64,000 bases of DNA from Tricholoma matsutake (GCA_026075535.2 AP026538.1:17864337-17928336); one strand, 5' to 3'. Positions 10,889-23,242 are shown, numbered from the stretch's first letter. Notes: generated by a model not told the origin, from the sequence alone. A program made the numbers and translations.

Positions 10889-12781
10889 ATGTCTTCTCAG
10901 CACACTGAATCCATGGAGCGTGCCCTCAATACATTTTTGGATGGTACTCGGATGACCGTGGATTCAAAATCCATGTTGGGCAAGTTGGTGCATGATTTTT
11001 ATTATGTCCTATGAATCTTTCTAAGAAGGCGTTGAAGTTGGATTATAGGAAAAAGGTGTTGGCAAAGGAAGCGGTGATGACACCATTCCTCAAACACATG
11101 TTCAAAGTACTCCATCAGTGGGATAAGTCTGGCCCAGCGCCTTGGGAATCCATTGACTGGAGCATATATATTCGTCAACCTTTGCCCATCGCTGCACCAA
11201 GCAGCACTCTCCCGGCCATGCACATTACGCTCCAAATCCCCACCATGGCTACGCCACCCATTGTTGCTCCTGGTTCTGCAGCCACATCACTCATTGCCAT
11301 GTCCACACCCATTCCCACGTTACGCTCCAAATCCCCACCATGGCTACGCCACACATTGTTGCTCCTGGTTCTGCAGCCACATCACTCATCACCGTGTCTG
11401 CACCTGTTCCCACCACTGCAACGCCGGAGGCTCAGACCAACCAAACAGAAGCAGCTGCAAGAGCCCAGAGCAAGGGCAAGGGCAAGGGCAAGGAAAAGAA
11501 GGTCATAGAACACCTGGCTCCACCTCAGTTGAAACACCAAAAGGTGTCGCCACAGCTGGTGCCACCTGAAATGGAGGACAGCAACGTCACAAAAGAGCCA
11601 CCATTCATCCACGCCAACCTGCCAATCATGACAGCCACTCCTGCTCTATCTGAAGAGGATATATGGAGGTCCATTGTGGAACGGCCCACTGCTCTGTGCG
11701 ACACCTGCAGTTTGAGGGGCCTGACAACCTGCTGAACGATGGGCATTCAGATTGCTTGCATGATGTGCCACAAGGGCAAGACGAAATGCTCATATACAGC
11801 ATCATGTACAGCATGGCGAGATGAATTGATAGCGGCAGGGGAGCTCAAGAGGAGAAAAAAGGTCGTTGGGAAGAAAAAGGTGAAGGCAGAGGAAAGTGAA
11901 CAACTGAGAACAGTGCCGAAGAGAAAACACCGGGCAGCAGACACCGCTGGTGAGTCAGATGAGTACATCCCCATCACACCAGCCCCCGTCCCCTCAACTT
12001 CATGCATCTCTGACCATATACCAACCCCAGAGCCTGTCCCGTCAACAAGCCTCACAATCCCCCAATCCATCGACACCACACTTCCTGCACCACCACCACC
12101 AGGTCATGTCACCCATCCCAATCGCATGCCCACCGTCGGTTGTTTACAATGGGAGCTCCAAGACCTCCGCACGCTCATATTGGTCTTGGCAGAAAATCAA
12201 GGGAAATTGGATAAGGAAAGCCTCATGTTGCATGGATACATGGAAGTTTTGAACACATTGAAGGAAAAGATGACAGTGAGCATTCCAGCATTGGAGGCTG
12301 AGATGGGTGAGTTGAGAGAAAAGGTGCTGGTGAGCATTCTGGTGCTGGAGGCTGAGATGAGGGGGTTGAGGAATGGGATGGAGTTGGAGAAGATGAAGCA
12401 GGAGGTTTTCATGTTGTGTGGTCAATTGGCGGCAACAAACAAGCGGCTGGCCGAATTGGAGAATGAGGGAAGCTTTGAGGAGGAATCAGATGATGAAGAT
12501 CCACAGAATGCAGATGCCACGGCGCTGTTGATGATCCATCTCCCGAAGTCATCAATGTTCGTCAATCCAGCCCATGTGTGTGAATCCATTCGCTCCTCAC
12601 CGTCGCCTGTTCCCATTATTATGACCACAGCTACATCAGTGATCCCTGACACCAGTTCTTTCACCAACACAGCTGCAACTTCTACCTCCCCAGATCCAAC
12701 ATCAACATACACTGCACAAATGTCCCCCCTCCTGCCTGATACCACTGTCTCAATTCCAAAAACATCAACACCCCCAGCATA
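10889..12781 (+). pseudogene. uncharacterised double Cys-cluster coiled-coil protein, broken
   Basis: An ATG at 10889 (MSSQHTESMERAL) starts a frame that shifts by one base near 11010-11015, continues (KKALKLDYRKK...), and is shifted again by a 95-bp tandem duplication (11225-11415). The third frame runs through a Lys/Gly tract, then CDTCSLRGLTTC, an in-frame TGA (11733), and CMMCHKGKTKCSY. It goes on to an Arg/Lys-rich basic patch, a Pro/Ser-rich linker and a heptad-rich region (LEAEMGELREKV and a near repeat), ending at 12781. Two CxxCx6C half-sites on either side of the TGA imply that the stop is a mutation, probably of an Arg CGA. The Cys pattern recalls fungal Zn(II)-cluster proteins. 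A DNA- or nucleic-acid-binding role is possible but unproved. Confidence 0.55.
11225..11415. repeat. 95-bp tandem duplication inside a gene
   Basis: TTACGCTCCAAATCCCCACC begins at 11225 and again at 11320; the two units are nearly identical. The period is not a multiple of three, so the duplication changes frame. Reading past one unit restores the frame that runs on to 12781. Confidence 0.85.
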
Positions 12782-14542
12782 ATTCTATGTTGGATAAAAA
12801 TTAACAATATTTTTTATACTATGCCTATTTGTGTATATATTTTGATCAATATATGCATAGTTGCTTCATTAATGGATGGAGTATAAGGTATATATTGAAT
12901 TCATCATGCTGTAGGAATGTGGAAGGAGGCTACAAGGATAGATACAACAAATGTACATTGAAGTGACTGATGCTGGTAGTGATAAAGTCGCCGGTGGCCA
13001 TAAGCGTAACAGTGGAGCTAAGCGAATGACCGGCGCCAGTTACTGTATGAGCTAAGAAAATGTGTATGGGCCCATCCTAACATAATGCAGGGAAATGGGC
13101 CCATATGAATGATACACCCGATGGAATGATTGGGTGGGCCCATGACAGTAAAAGGAAAACAGTATGGGCCCACATGACTTCAGTGCATCTCTCGGTGCCA
13201 GAAAACATAAAGTCGGTGCAGGCGATTCACATAGCTCTTAAAAGATTTGTATTGTAATAGCAGCAGTAATTCAAGTCCTGTATGCTATAGTTGGGGGGGC
13301 CCATACTGTTTTAAGTCATCTATTTATGAAAAGATAAAGTGGGCGCCAGTCATGCACATAGTTCTTAAAAGACTTGTATGCTAATCACAGCCAGTGTGCA
13401 CTAGAACATGGATAAACAAAGGAATGGTGACATGCTGTATGCTGTAGGAATGTGGGAGGATAAGGATATATGCAAAATCGGTACATTGTAGTGACTGGCT
13501 CCAGTAGTGAAAAGTGCCCAGTGCCAGGAGTGAAAAGGTGACCAGCGCCAGTAGTGATAAAGTCAACAGTCCGAGAAAATGATGCCCAACTTCAGAAGGA
13601 CAGGAAATTGTTGGCTTAATGGGAGGATGTGTGGAATCAGGTTAGGGAGCACCTTGACACTTAACAAGTCATCTATGTAGGAAAAGATAAACATTGTAGT
13701 GACCGGCGCCGGTAGTGATAAAGTCACTTGTGGTGATAAGTATCCAAGGTCAAGAGCTAAGTGAATGACTGGTGCCAGTTATTGTAGAACCCCATGAGCT
13801 ACAAACATGTGTATGGGCCCATCCTAACATAATACATGGAAATGGGCCCATATGAATGATATGCTTGATGGAATGATCAGGTGGGCCCATGACAGTAAAA
13901 GGAAAACAGTATGGGCCCACACAACTATAGCGTACAGGACTTGAATTACTGCTGTTATTACAAATCATAAAGAATATATCCTAAAACAGTACATTGTAGT
14001 GACCAGCACTGGTAGGGAGATACACAGGCACATAACAGAAGAGAACAATCATTAGTTGAAGACAGTAGTAATGTGCAATGAGAGTAGACATAGATTAATC
14101 CTGACACCGGCCAGACAGCAACTGTTGCTTGTGTGGCAGTCAGCTATTTCCTAACAGGATGTCTCGGCACCGGAAAACATAAAGTCAGTGCCCGACATGG
14201 TGTAGTGATAATGTTACCAGGGGCAATAAGCATACAAGTTCAGAGCTAAGCAAATGACTGGTGCCATGATCAGCGATGGTCACTGTACATAACCTAAGGA
14301 AATGTCTATGGGCCCTTCTCATAAAAGAATCTATACACAAATGGTACTTTGTAGGGACTGGTGATAGTAGTGACAATGGCGGTGATAATGCACTGGCACT
14401 TAGGGGCACATAGTTTGAAGAATATATGCATGGTTATTTCATTAGTAGATGAAATATATAAGGGATCTATTGAATGTATTGCATCCATGGCAGCGCCAAA
14501 AAAAAACTATCCGCCGACCGCAGTGATATCCAAAGGCATGGT
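12782..14542. repeat. mosaic of dispersed non-coding repeats with TGGGCCCA and CCGGCGCC palindromes
   Basis: Related sub-blocks recur several times. One is a GTAGTGACCGGCGCCGGTAG-type motif (13540, 13700, 13995, 14340). Another is a block of about 105 bp with four TGGGCCCA palindromes (13070-13173, again 13814-13920). Short fragments of the gene tail seen at 22.0-22.1 kb also occur here (13577-13690, with stops). No gene is supported. Most of it is shared, inverted, with 21.2-22.1 kb. Confidence 0.7.
13577..14178 (+). repeat. left arm of a ~600-bp inverted repeat pair
   Basis: Starting GAAAATGATGCCCAACTTCA, this block matches the reverse complement of 21541-22107 almost throughout. The match includes the TGGGCCCA cluster, the TACATTGTAGTGACC segment and the AACAATCATTAGTTGAAG segment. 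The arms bracket about 7.4 kb that contains KDZ2. Inside the arm is a stop-riddled copy of the 3' end of the gene at about 22-23 kb. Confidence 0.85.
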
Positions 14543-16156
14543 TTATTGTGCATGTTGGTGTCTTGAGTCAAACATATCCTGGGGGTCAGTGGATGCATCT
14601 CCACGAGCTTTTGGTCTTGGCTTTGGACGGAGGCCGGGATCCATTGTCACATTCATCACTTTGACATCAGTGTTGCTGGGCTTTGATTTTTTAGGCCACC
14701 GGCCACGACTATTGTGGTCATTCGACCGTGCTCTTTTCAGCTTTCCCTTGCTTCCTTCCACTGGTGTACTCGTTCCAGCATCCTGTGTTGTAGTCACTTC
14801 ATTGGTGTTGCAAGCGCGGGATCTGTGGTCATTTGACCGTGCTCTTTTCAACTTTCCCTTGCTTCCTTCTGCTGGTGTACTCGTTCCAGCATCCTGTGTT
14901 GTAGTCACTTCATTGGTGTTGCGAGTGCAGGATCTTGATCGTGTTTTCATCCAATGCTTTCTGTGGTCAGGGATTACACTATTGGTTGAAGCAACTGATG
15001 TTGCCTCAGGGATGGTATCCATCAGTAATGAAGCTAGTGTCATGTTCTGGTGAGAATTTTGACCTTGCCGAATGGCTGGTCGGAGGGCAGGTGCAGTGGA
15101 ATCATGGATACTACCATGTTCCATCCATGCAGGAACCGGACCATTCATTAAATGACCCCCACACTCCAAATCTGCAAGATAGCTAGCGTAGGTAGGCTCT
15201 GTCATGTCAACTCCTGTAGGACCGGTCATCAAACCCATCATCGCCGGAATATTGTGATCCTCCGCTGTTACATATCGGCCAGGTGGAATGAGCACCTTCT
15301 GGAGCATGGGATCAACCAAAAGGTCCCATTCCAGCGGCATCAGGTTTTCTGGTAGCAGTGGAGCTAACCCAGTGGCTTGCTGCTTTTTCTTTTGTTGTTT
15401 CGGTACTGGTGCACTCTCACTTTTGGGTTGCTGTGTGGTGGCCTTGGGCCATTTGCCTTTTGTTTTCTTGTTGGTTCATTTGCACTTCGGCAGATTGTGT
15501 GGAGCTGCTGTCATTCCTTCGCAAAAATGGTTCACTCACTGTACATCCTTTCAATGTATGCCCGTAAAACTTGTTTTTGGTAATTCAAAAACTGGGCATT
15601 GTCGCCATGGCGGATAAGACAGTTTGCCGGTAGCAGTGGCTGTCCCTTCACTCCAGTCTCCAGGATTTGTTTAGGCTTTGCCCCACCAGCAGGTCATATC
15701 ACTGATTTCTCCTCTTCATCGGCGGTGAGATATTCCTCAATGTATGCCTCGAACGTGTGTGCAATAGGCTTTTCATGCCACCCAGGTTCATCGGCAATGA
15801 AATTTGGCTTATTGTTGCCTAGAAAGCTATTTGTTTCAAACCTACAAATTCTTCATTAGTCACCATTAAATGCCAGGTGAATGGACATACATGCTCCACT
15901 TCCTCTTGCCCACTGGATTTACCCATCCACCCAACACAACCATTCAAACCCCAAGTTCAAGGTACATTGAATTTTGAAATTCATTCATCCAGTCGTCCAC
16001 TTGTTGCTATAGCACATTCAGTTCTGCTGGTGACCACTTATGGGCAACTGGTTGAAATTCCGCATGCTTGTCAGTCTGATTTCCATCATCTGAGCTAGAA
16101 CTTGAAGGACAGCTGCCAAAGTCTTCCCCACTTTGATCAGCATCCTCGGTGGACAT
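14543..16156 (-). pseudogene. uncharacterised gene, decayed
   Basis: An ATG at 16156 (MSTEDADQSGEDFG) begins a Ser/Asp-rich frame. It hits a TAG in ...SPAELNVL(stop)QQVDDWMNE, where a Gln CAG would fit. Coding character returns at about 15840-15360 (HGDNAQFLNYQKQVLRAY; many Gln/Lys) and then runs in one open frame to 14543 (MPLEWDLLVDP...). That part has a near-perfect duplicated segment of about 33 residues (TTTQDAGTSTP core, with KGKLKRARSNDH) rich in Lys/Arg that could be a nuclear-localisation or DNA-contact region. No family recognised. At least one nonsense change and an unresolved splice/frame problem remain, so I call it broken. Confidence 0.45.
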
Positions 16157-16584
16157 GATAGTCAATGTGGACACAGTAGACAGGTTGTGCTGGCAAATAC
16201 ATTAGGTACCTTGATATTGCATCAGACTGTCCCTGAGGACTATTTACAGGTCATATTTCAGCCTCAATATACCCTAATATACCCACGACTTTGCTCAGTA
16301 CACCTTTAATCCTCTCGCGACACCTTAATATATCACAATGTCCCTGAGCAGAACAGTGAGTAGTGGAGTATTATTAGCTGGGTGGTCCACCAATTATTTA
16401 GAATTTTATAAAAAAAAGGTAAGATTAGTAAACCATCATTTGTTGTCTTCAGTCATGGCTCCAATCGAGCCATTCAAGCCATTCAAGCCATTTGCCGATA
16501 GATGGATGTGTTGTCAGTGGGGCCGCAATTACAATGTCGGTGGCAGGGTACACGCAGCAAGTATGGTCGAATATCACAAATGAC
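16157..16584. other. intergenic, no supported gene
   Basis: A small open frame at 16338-16583 has no supporting features; the run GCCATTCAAGCCATTCAAGC (16470-16490) is a short 10-bp tandem repeat. Confidence 0.35.
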
Positions 16585-17219
16585 GAGCTAATTTACCTAT
16601 GCCGCCATTACACACTTCCACCATGCTGGCACACCACACACATCGCCGACACAGCCACTGGCAACAGCATAGCCACCTATGGTGCATCACCAACTCACCA
16701 ACACCTGATATACCAATGTATGTGTTACAGTGAGTTATGACCACCCCACACTACCAACACACTCCCACAGTGCCGGCACAGCTACACACATCACCGACAC
16801 AATCACCCTCGCCACCGGCACAGCCACAGGTGAATATGACAACAACACACTGGCGATATGCATCCTGGCAACAGCACCATACATCTTTATTACCCTTCCA
16901 TCCACATCCAGCAGCGCCAACATTATCCTATTGATGCGGTATTTTTGTATTATGTGACTATGCCTGATGCAGCCTTCCCAAATCACACACTACACTTGAT
17001 GCGGTCTTTTACTTGCATGGTCGATCTTTTTCTTATATATTACTTATTTTTTATTCCTTAACCTTCGTGCCTACTTCCATGCAACCAAGGTATAGTAACT
17101 TCCAGTTCTTTTAATTGTGGTAACTTATGGTTCCTACTTCCATCCAACGAAGATAATTTGATCCTGTCTTTCCTGTAAACATAAGTCTAGTGTAGGCTGC
17201 CAAACACGGCATCCTTCCA
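16585..17219 (+). repeat. dispersed repeat family R1, copy A
   Basis: From AATTTACCTATGCCGCC to GGCATCCTTCCAA this block matches the reverse complement of about 53553-54350. Homology stops abruptly after CATCCTTCCAA in both, marking one real boundary. The first half could encode a Thr/Pro/His-rich polypeptide (TATH, SPTQ motifs) in both copies, but with stops. The second half is AT-rich and carries two ACTTCCATGCAACCA-like direct repeats. It abuts the 3' end of KDZ2. It may be a non-autonomous DNA element; no terminal repeats identified. Confidence 0.7.
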
Positions 17220-17228
17220 ATTACCTGG

Positions 17229-20200
17229 CTACTCAAAACCCCAGACATTTCCTACCCGTGGATGTATGGCTTTGAAAATATGCACAGAGGAAGTGGCCAT
17301 CCTTTTCCAGTTCGCCACCTGACGTTTGGTATATGCCACAGCTCCCGGCAAGGTCTGAGTCTCCAAGCAGTTAACCCCTGTGAAGAAAATAATGTGGGAT
17401 CCAAGCCATTTCATGACTAGTAATTGATAACTCCTCCGACCATCTATCATGTTTGGCATTCGCCCGTAACCAGTGCACCCTGTAGACTAAATAATAGTGA
17501 AGTTGCTCATTAAAGTGAATTGAGGTGTACTTACATTCTTTCATCATTTCGCTTGCCTTGACATTGGCTTGGACATTAATGGTCCAAAACCATGGCAATG
17601 GTTCATCCTGTCTCTGGCTTCCACCCTCAGCATTGCCGGTACCACCCCTCACCATGGCAGTTGAAATCTTGAGTTCATCCCAGCACAATACCTGATACTT
17701 GGACTGTATCTCAGGTGAACATCCCAATGATACCATTGCAGCCCTCGCAGCATTGTATACCTGACAATGTGCTTGAACCCAGCGGCTAATAGCATGCACC
17801 TTTGACCAAGCCCTTCCCTTTCTGTTCTTGGAGGTGGCGAGACGTAAATTCTTTCTGAATAAGAAAGATTTCTCACCGAGGGCCATTCTAACACCCTGGA
17901 GCTCATCGTTTGCTTGTCCTTCCCTCAATCTCAACTCTTTCTCAGCAAGGGAATCCAAACCAAGCTGAGTAATTTGTGGAAAGCCAAATGTAGAGGGAAG
18001 AGGTAATGGGCGTGTTTCAGCGGTATGGACTGCTGCTACCGGGGGCCTTGTAATAAACAGGTTGCTTTGATCATTGTCATCCGAGTTAGTCTGGTAATTG
18101 GGAGCTTGTGATGGGAGTACTGGTCTCGGTGGTGAGTCATTAAGCTTTTGCAGTGTATCCAATGTGTCATTGTTCACAAATTGTTCTGATTTAGCAATGA
18201 AGGAATCCACTCTGGTATCAAGGTTTTGCCGTTTTGTTGCAATCTTCAGCTTATCGGCCTTGGACAACACTGAACGCTGTTGACATATAAAGGTCCGAAG
18301 AGCCAGTCTGATACTAGTTAGCATAGGAATATTTTGCAATGGCTGGATATGCACTGGGCTTCCTCAAGTTTGAGGCCAAGAGCAACCCAGGTGGTTTCAC
18401 CCTTTCCATCACCGGTTTCATCTTCATCCTCTAGAAGGTTCATTTGAAGGTCACTTCATGTGACCACTACCTGACCAGGGTTTATATCATAGATGTCCAT
18501 TGCTTCTGGATCAGTTAGACATGTTGCTTGAGAGTGTTTTTCCAATTCTTTCCAGGTTACAATCTCCTCAGGGTCTGAGTTTGCCATGTACTGCAATAGG
18601 TCCACCCGACTTTCCTCCTCACCTGCCACAGCGGTTCTGAATTGGTGGGCAGTGGTAACCACTACATCTGGTTCCAAGTCAATCTGGCACAAGGTACAAA
18701 CATGTATTCACCTATGTCCTGCATTTTTTTGAAGTTGGAATCCCCCATATGATCATCCAAGGTTTCAATCCATCCAGAAATGGTAGCATTTTGGGTACTA
18801 GGTGAGATTTCATTCAACACTGACCACAATGATTCAAGGATTTCTCCATCCACTTGTCCGGCCCCAGGAATGAAACTCAGTGAAAAGCATGAGAAACATT
18901 GCCAGACATGGCCACTGACATGGAAAAGACCAATACCATCCAGAATGGTGATGCCGAATGGTAGCTGGATATACTGACTCTCCTCCATCCAAAGTCTGAG
19001 CCTCCTCCAATACTGGCACATTATATCATAAATCAAAATGATTTTCTTGAGTCTGGTGATATTAGTGTTTTTCAAGGCTTCAGATAAAGAATAGTCCATG
19101 TTTGCTTGTCTAGAAAACATTACACAATGTCTCTCAAAATGTGAAGATATCTCACCGTTCCCCTTTTTGGAAGTCAACCACTGCACTGGGGCAGAAGCAA
19201 CCATGATGGCCACAAGCAGTTGCACCGACACCGGTTACATCAAGACCCTTGTATTTGATGAAGCAGTCATTTACAGCATGATGCTCATTGCAGGTCGGTT
19301 TCTAATTTGGAGTTAGTAAATATGCTGAAAGTCTTTCAAATATCTTACCTCTGTGACTTCCTTAGCAACGGCGAGGTGTGCTTTGTAGTGATTTGGCTCG
19401 GTCATGAAAAAATCACCATGACTGAGCTTAATATCACGGTGAGCATTTTCACACTTCTGATGAACAGCGGTGAAGTTTCCATCCATGACAAAAGTCTGAG
19501 TGTATGCCATTCTGAGGTAAGATTACATTAAATACATTCCAATTCATGCGATTTGACTTACTGGTCAGGATCCTCGGCCCAATTTTCTGGCAGATTGACA
19601 CCAGGCTGAGGACATGCAGCACATAATGTTGGGATGTCAGTCACACCATGCATTGCAGCCACCGATGAGCCACCGGCACTGGACTGTGATTCTCCCCAGC
19701 AGCCTCTCCACTTCAAATGTTTCAACATTCGCCATAGCTGGCTTGCCCTGAGAAGCTCCCTGTATCGATCCTCAAGTACTGATGTCAGAGATATTGACAA
19801 CTGTAGTATATCAGTCATACCTCCACAGCACTAGGAAATAAGGGTGAAGTCATGTGCCGGAGCTTCTGGTAGTATTGATAGGCTGAAGATTTACATTCCA
19901 GATTGGACAATCGTGCATCATCGAGGACTTTAAATGTGAACGTGGTCTTGATATTTTTGTAGCTGACCGGGAAAAGCCCCAATTGCAACAAGTGATTTTC
20001 CTGCTCTTGATGGGAATTAGGGCAATTACACCACTTGACCCACATACGATGTACACCGGAAACATTGATTACCATCAATTTGTGACAATCCATCGGCGTT
20101 GGGAAAGTTGTGGGACCAAGGTCATAAACACTGGTAAACCTTTTCATCTCCTTGACGATGTTGTTGGTTCCATCACCTTCTGTTGCATCATCCAAATCAT

Positions 20201-20872
20201 CTTCATAATTGTCAGCCTCTTGTCCAACCACATCTGGTGCCAATGGGTGAAAGTAACTTGGGCAGGATGCACCATTGTGACCGAGATGTAAAACTAACCC
20301 AACTTGGAACAACCAAGCTGGTTCAAAATAGGAACCTGTCCAGTGGTCGATGCAGTGAAATGGGTTAGAAGCATGGTTATCATGGCAGCAGTCAGTACAG
20401 AACATGGGATTGAAAAGACAGTCTCGGCATCGCCAGGTAGCAGCATCATCCCCACACAAATTGCATTTCATGCAATCCGGTACTTCATTGGATAGTAGTG
20501 CTTCCAAATACATGGCCTTTTTAGGCAACCATTCTTCGATGTAATCTTGAGGTGTCTGAGGGTAATATTAGCATAGTAAATGTGGTAGCCATAATAAGTC
20601 ACCTTTGAAGAGGGGGGATCAAGATCTGCAATGAAATTTAGAGCATGATGCTCAATTGGTTCATCGGACATCAGAGATGTTATATTGGTGTTGGATGTGG
20701 TCACTGATCCTGACACTGGTGCACTTATCTTGGCCTTCTTATGCCTTGGAGTTGACTGAGGACTTTGCCAAACTGGTACAAGGTGATCCCTGGGTCCCCA
20801 CAATGTCTGGGAGTGAACAACAGTCATCTGGGTGATTCTTTCAATGATGGTGCGAGTGTGTCCTCTAGGCAT
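17229..20872 (-). CDS. KDZ-family transposase with CxC2-like Cys cluster (KDZ2), largely preserved
   Basis: Starts at the ATG at 20872. Exon 1 ends at DPPSSK before a 46-48-nt intron. The next exon holds the CxC2-like cluster (CNLCGDDAATWRCRDC...FCTDCC, about 20460-20385). Further exons carry CAACPQPGVNLPENW, the catalytic FVMDGNF block with Asp present (about 19500), GDFFMTEPNHY, CGHHGC, GER, LIYDIMCQYW, LFHVSGH, FIPGAGQVDGEILESLW (about 18850), then LREGQANDEL and VHWLRANAKHDRW. Clear introns of about 45-60 nt lie near 19560, 19310, 19150 and 17500. A 27-28-nt gap near 18700 and the last joint near 17385 do not splice cleanly, so small deletions or frameshifts are possible there. Unlike KDZ1, no CGA-to-TGA stops were found in the core. 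It encodes a DNA transposase and is the best candidate for an active KDZ copy here. Confidence 0.8.
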
Positions 20873-21540
20873 GATGGTTTGTAGAGCGATGTAAAATTAT
20901 GAACAAGCATCTCCAGGATTATATAGGCACTGTAGGCAGTGAGGAAACATGGCAACATGGCGATGTAAATGACAATGGTACCATGTAGAGGTTACTATGG
21001 GACTGTTCTACACAGCATACTAACATGTTACCTAGGTCATACTCACAAAGCTACTGTCAATGTTTCCAATGTAAAATTACACTGGCAGTGTTTGTGATAC
21101 CCATTGGCCAATAGTTTCTTACTTTTACAGCATGTCATTGCTTTTCATTATCAGTGACCACTGGCGGCAATTAGTGTACAAGTCTAAGAGCTATGGGAAT
21201 GATCGGCGCAACGTTGTCTTCTCTGGCGCCCATCACTCCAATGTACTGTTTTAGCATATATTCTGCACTGGTCATTTGCTTTGCTCTTGACTTGGATGCT
21301 TATCGCCACCAGTGACTTTATCACTACCAGCGCCAGTCACTGCAATGTACTGATTTTGCATATATCCTTATCCTCCCACATTCCTACAGCATACAGCATG
21401 TCACCATTCCTGCATTTGTTATCCATATTGTAGTGCACAGCAGCTGCAATTAGTATACAAGTCTTTTAAGAGCTATGTGGATGACCAGTGCCACCTTTAC
21501 CTTTTCCGGCGCCAAGAGATACAGTTTGGAAATAGCTGAC
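20873..21540. repeat. dispersed-repeat spacer upstream of KDZ2
   Basis: Contains fragments of the same family as 12.9-14.4 kb in inverted orientation (the ACCAGCGCCAGTCACTGCAA motif near 21330, and CCTTATCCTCCCACATTCCT near 21370). It probably includes the KDZ2 promoter and 5' end; no TATA or terminal repeat can be singled out. Confidence 0.5.
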
Positions 21541-22107
21541 TGCCACACAAGCGACAGTTGCTTTCTGGCCAGTGTCAGGATTAATCTATGTCTACTCTCA
21601 TTGCACATTACTACTGTCTTCAACTAATGATTGTTCTCTTCTGTTATGTGCCTGTGTATCTCCCTACCAGTGCTGGTCACTACAATGTACTGTTTTAGGA
21701 TATATTCTTTATGATTTGTAATAACAGCAGTAATTCAAGTCCTGTACGCTATAGTTGTGTGGGCCCATACTGTTTTCCTTTTACTGTCATGGGCCCACCC
21801 AATCATTCCATCGAGCGTATCATTCATATGGGCCCATTTCCATGTATTATGTTAGGATGGGCCCATACACATGTTTGTAGCTCATGGGGTTCTACAATAA
21901 CCGGCACCAGTCATTCACTTAGCTCTTGACCTTGGATGCTTATTGCCACAAGTGACTTTATCACTACCGGCACCGGTCACTACAATGTTTATCTTTTCCT
22001 ACATAGACGACTTGTTGAGTGTCAAGGTGCTCCCTAACCTGATTCCACACATCCTCCCAGTAAGCCAACAATTTCCTGTCCTTCTGAAGTTGGGCATCAT
22101 TTTCTTG
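21541..22107 (-). repeat. right arm of the ~600-bp inverted repeat pair
   Basis: Reverse complement of 13577-14178, with scattered differences. Many are transitions at CG/CA/TG positions, for example the ACCGGTGCCGGT versus ACCGGCGCCGGT site. The arm includes the last codons of the neighbouring unknown gene (NDAQLQKDRKLLAYWEDVW), which are intact here and broken in the left arm. Confidence 0.85.
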
Positions 22108-23195
22108 GACCGTCTCAGTCATCCTTTTCCATGTCAAATGCAGGTCATCAAAGATCTTCATCATTAATTGTATTTCGGCCAGGTCACTGGCAGCATATGG
22201 GACCAGCCGTAGGTCTTGCCAGGTGAACTGGATCTGATGAAACTTAAGATAAATTAAAGGACAACAACATGTTACTCGCCTGTGGCTGATGAACCACCAG
22301 GAAGTCATGTGGAGCAAATGGGTATGAGTCATAGTTCTCCAGATCGTTCTGTTTACTCCACCAAGAATTGATATAGCTATTGACAATACGGGTGGGGTCA
22401 TCAGCATCAACCCTCAAGTACCTTTGTATCGCTGGAATGTATTCTAGTTCCAGAAAATCTTTGCCCTCAGGATCATTGCATTCCGAGCACCCCAAAGTCC
22501 CATCCTGTACCATCTTTATGGTTTCCATGATGAGTGGGGGAGTGTATGGAGCACTGCCACCCATAGAGGCATAAATTCTGGTGGCCATCAAGAATTCCTT
22601 CTAAGTTGGTATTGGTGATCAGATAATTGGCAATCACAATATGTTCACTTACAGTCTCAAAAAATAGGCTAGACACCCACCCCAACCATGACTCTTTGTA
22701 GTCTTCATTGTTATCTACCGCAAGGATCCATGCAGTGATTGCAGCACGGAGACGTGACGTTCCATACAACAGCACTTCCTGCCCATGTGCTAGATCATTC
22801 CGTGCTGGTAGTAGTCATGTAGTACTCTCTCGAATGCTGAGATCATGAGCTACCTGTTGAGCAGCGATGGCCTGCTCATGGAACTCAGTAGGTTTGACTG
22901 TAGGGTGAGGGTTCTCTAGGAAATCGGTGTTCCTCTGATGCTCGACTTCTATTTGATTCAATGCGGTAGTGAATTCGCCAGCAGTAACAGGGTCAGCTTT
23001 ATATGGCCAGCGAGGCATGGATTCAAGGTTTGTATAGCCGGATATCATAACTTCAATGCAGTTGTAGATACAGAATGTTTGGACAATTAAGTAATCAATG
23101 GACAAAATTATCATTGGTGCCAGGAACAAGCACCAATGATAAGTCCGTATGGGCCGATGTCTATAGGAAAACCAGTGGTGGGCCAATATGATCAT
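21995..23195 (-). pseudogene. uncharacterised gene, several exons, partly decayed
   Basis: Consecutive minus-strand coding stretches read as one protein in order: MPRWPYKADPVTAGEF... (about 23019-22820), RLRAAITAWILAVDNNEDY...SLFFETVSEHI (22775-22640), then the ILDGHQNLCLYGWQ segment. CSECNDPEGKDFLELEYIPA follows, then RIVNSYINSWWSKQND and YPFAPHDFLVVH (22591-22280), and a 3' exon rich in Lys/Gln (22190-21995). Frames change between segments, with plausible small introns (for example around 22260-22230). Function unknown. The family looks like the uncharacterised multi-exon proteins common in Agaricomycetes repeat regions. The 3' end lies in the inverted-repeat arm and has a truncated relative at 13.58-13.69 kb. 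Confidence 0.45.
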
Positions 23196-23242
23196 TCCCT
23201 GTCAAATGGAATCATCACATGGGCCCATGTATATGTGGTAAG
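23118..23242 (+). repeat. dispersed direct repeat R2, left copy
   Basis: A sequence including GGCCGATGTCTATA, AAAACCAGTGGTGGGCCAAT and ATGGGCCCATGTATATGTGG recurs at 28876-29000 with about 80-90% identity. The two copies flank the hAT/copia nest, and a GATGCATCCAACCG-like stretch also lies on both sides. Confidence 0.8.
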
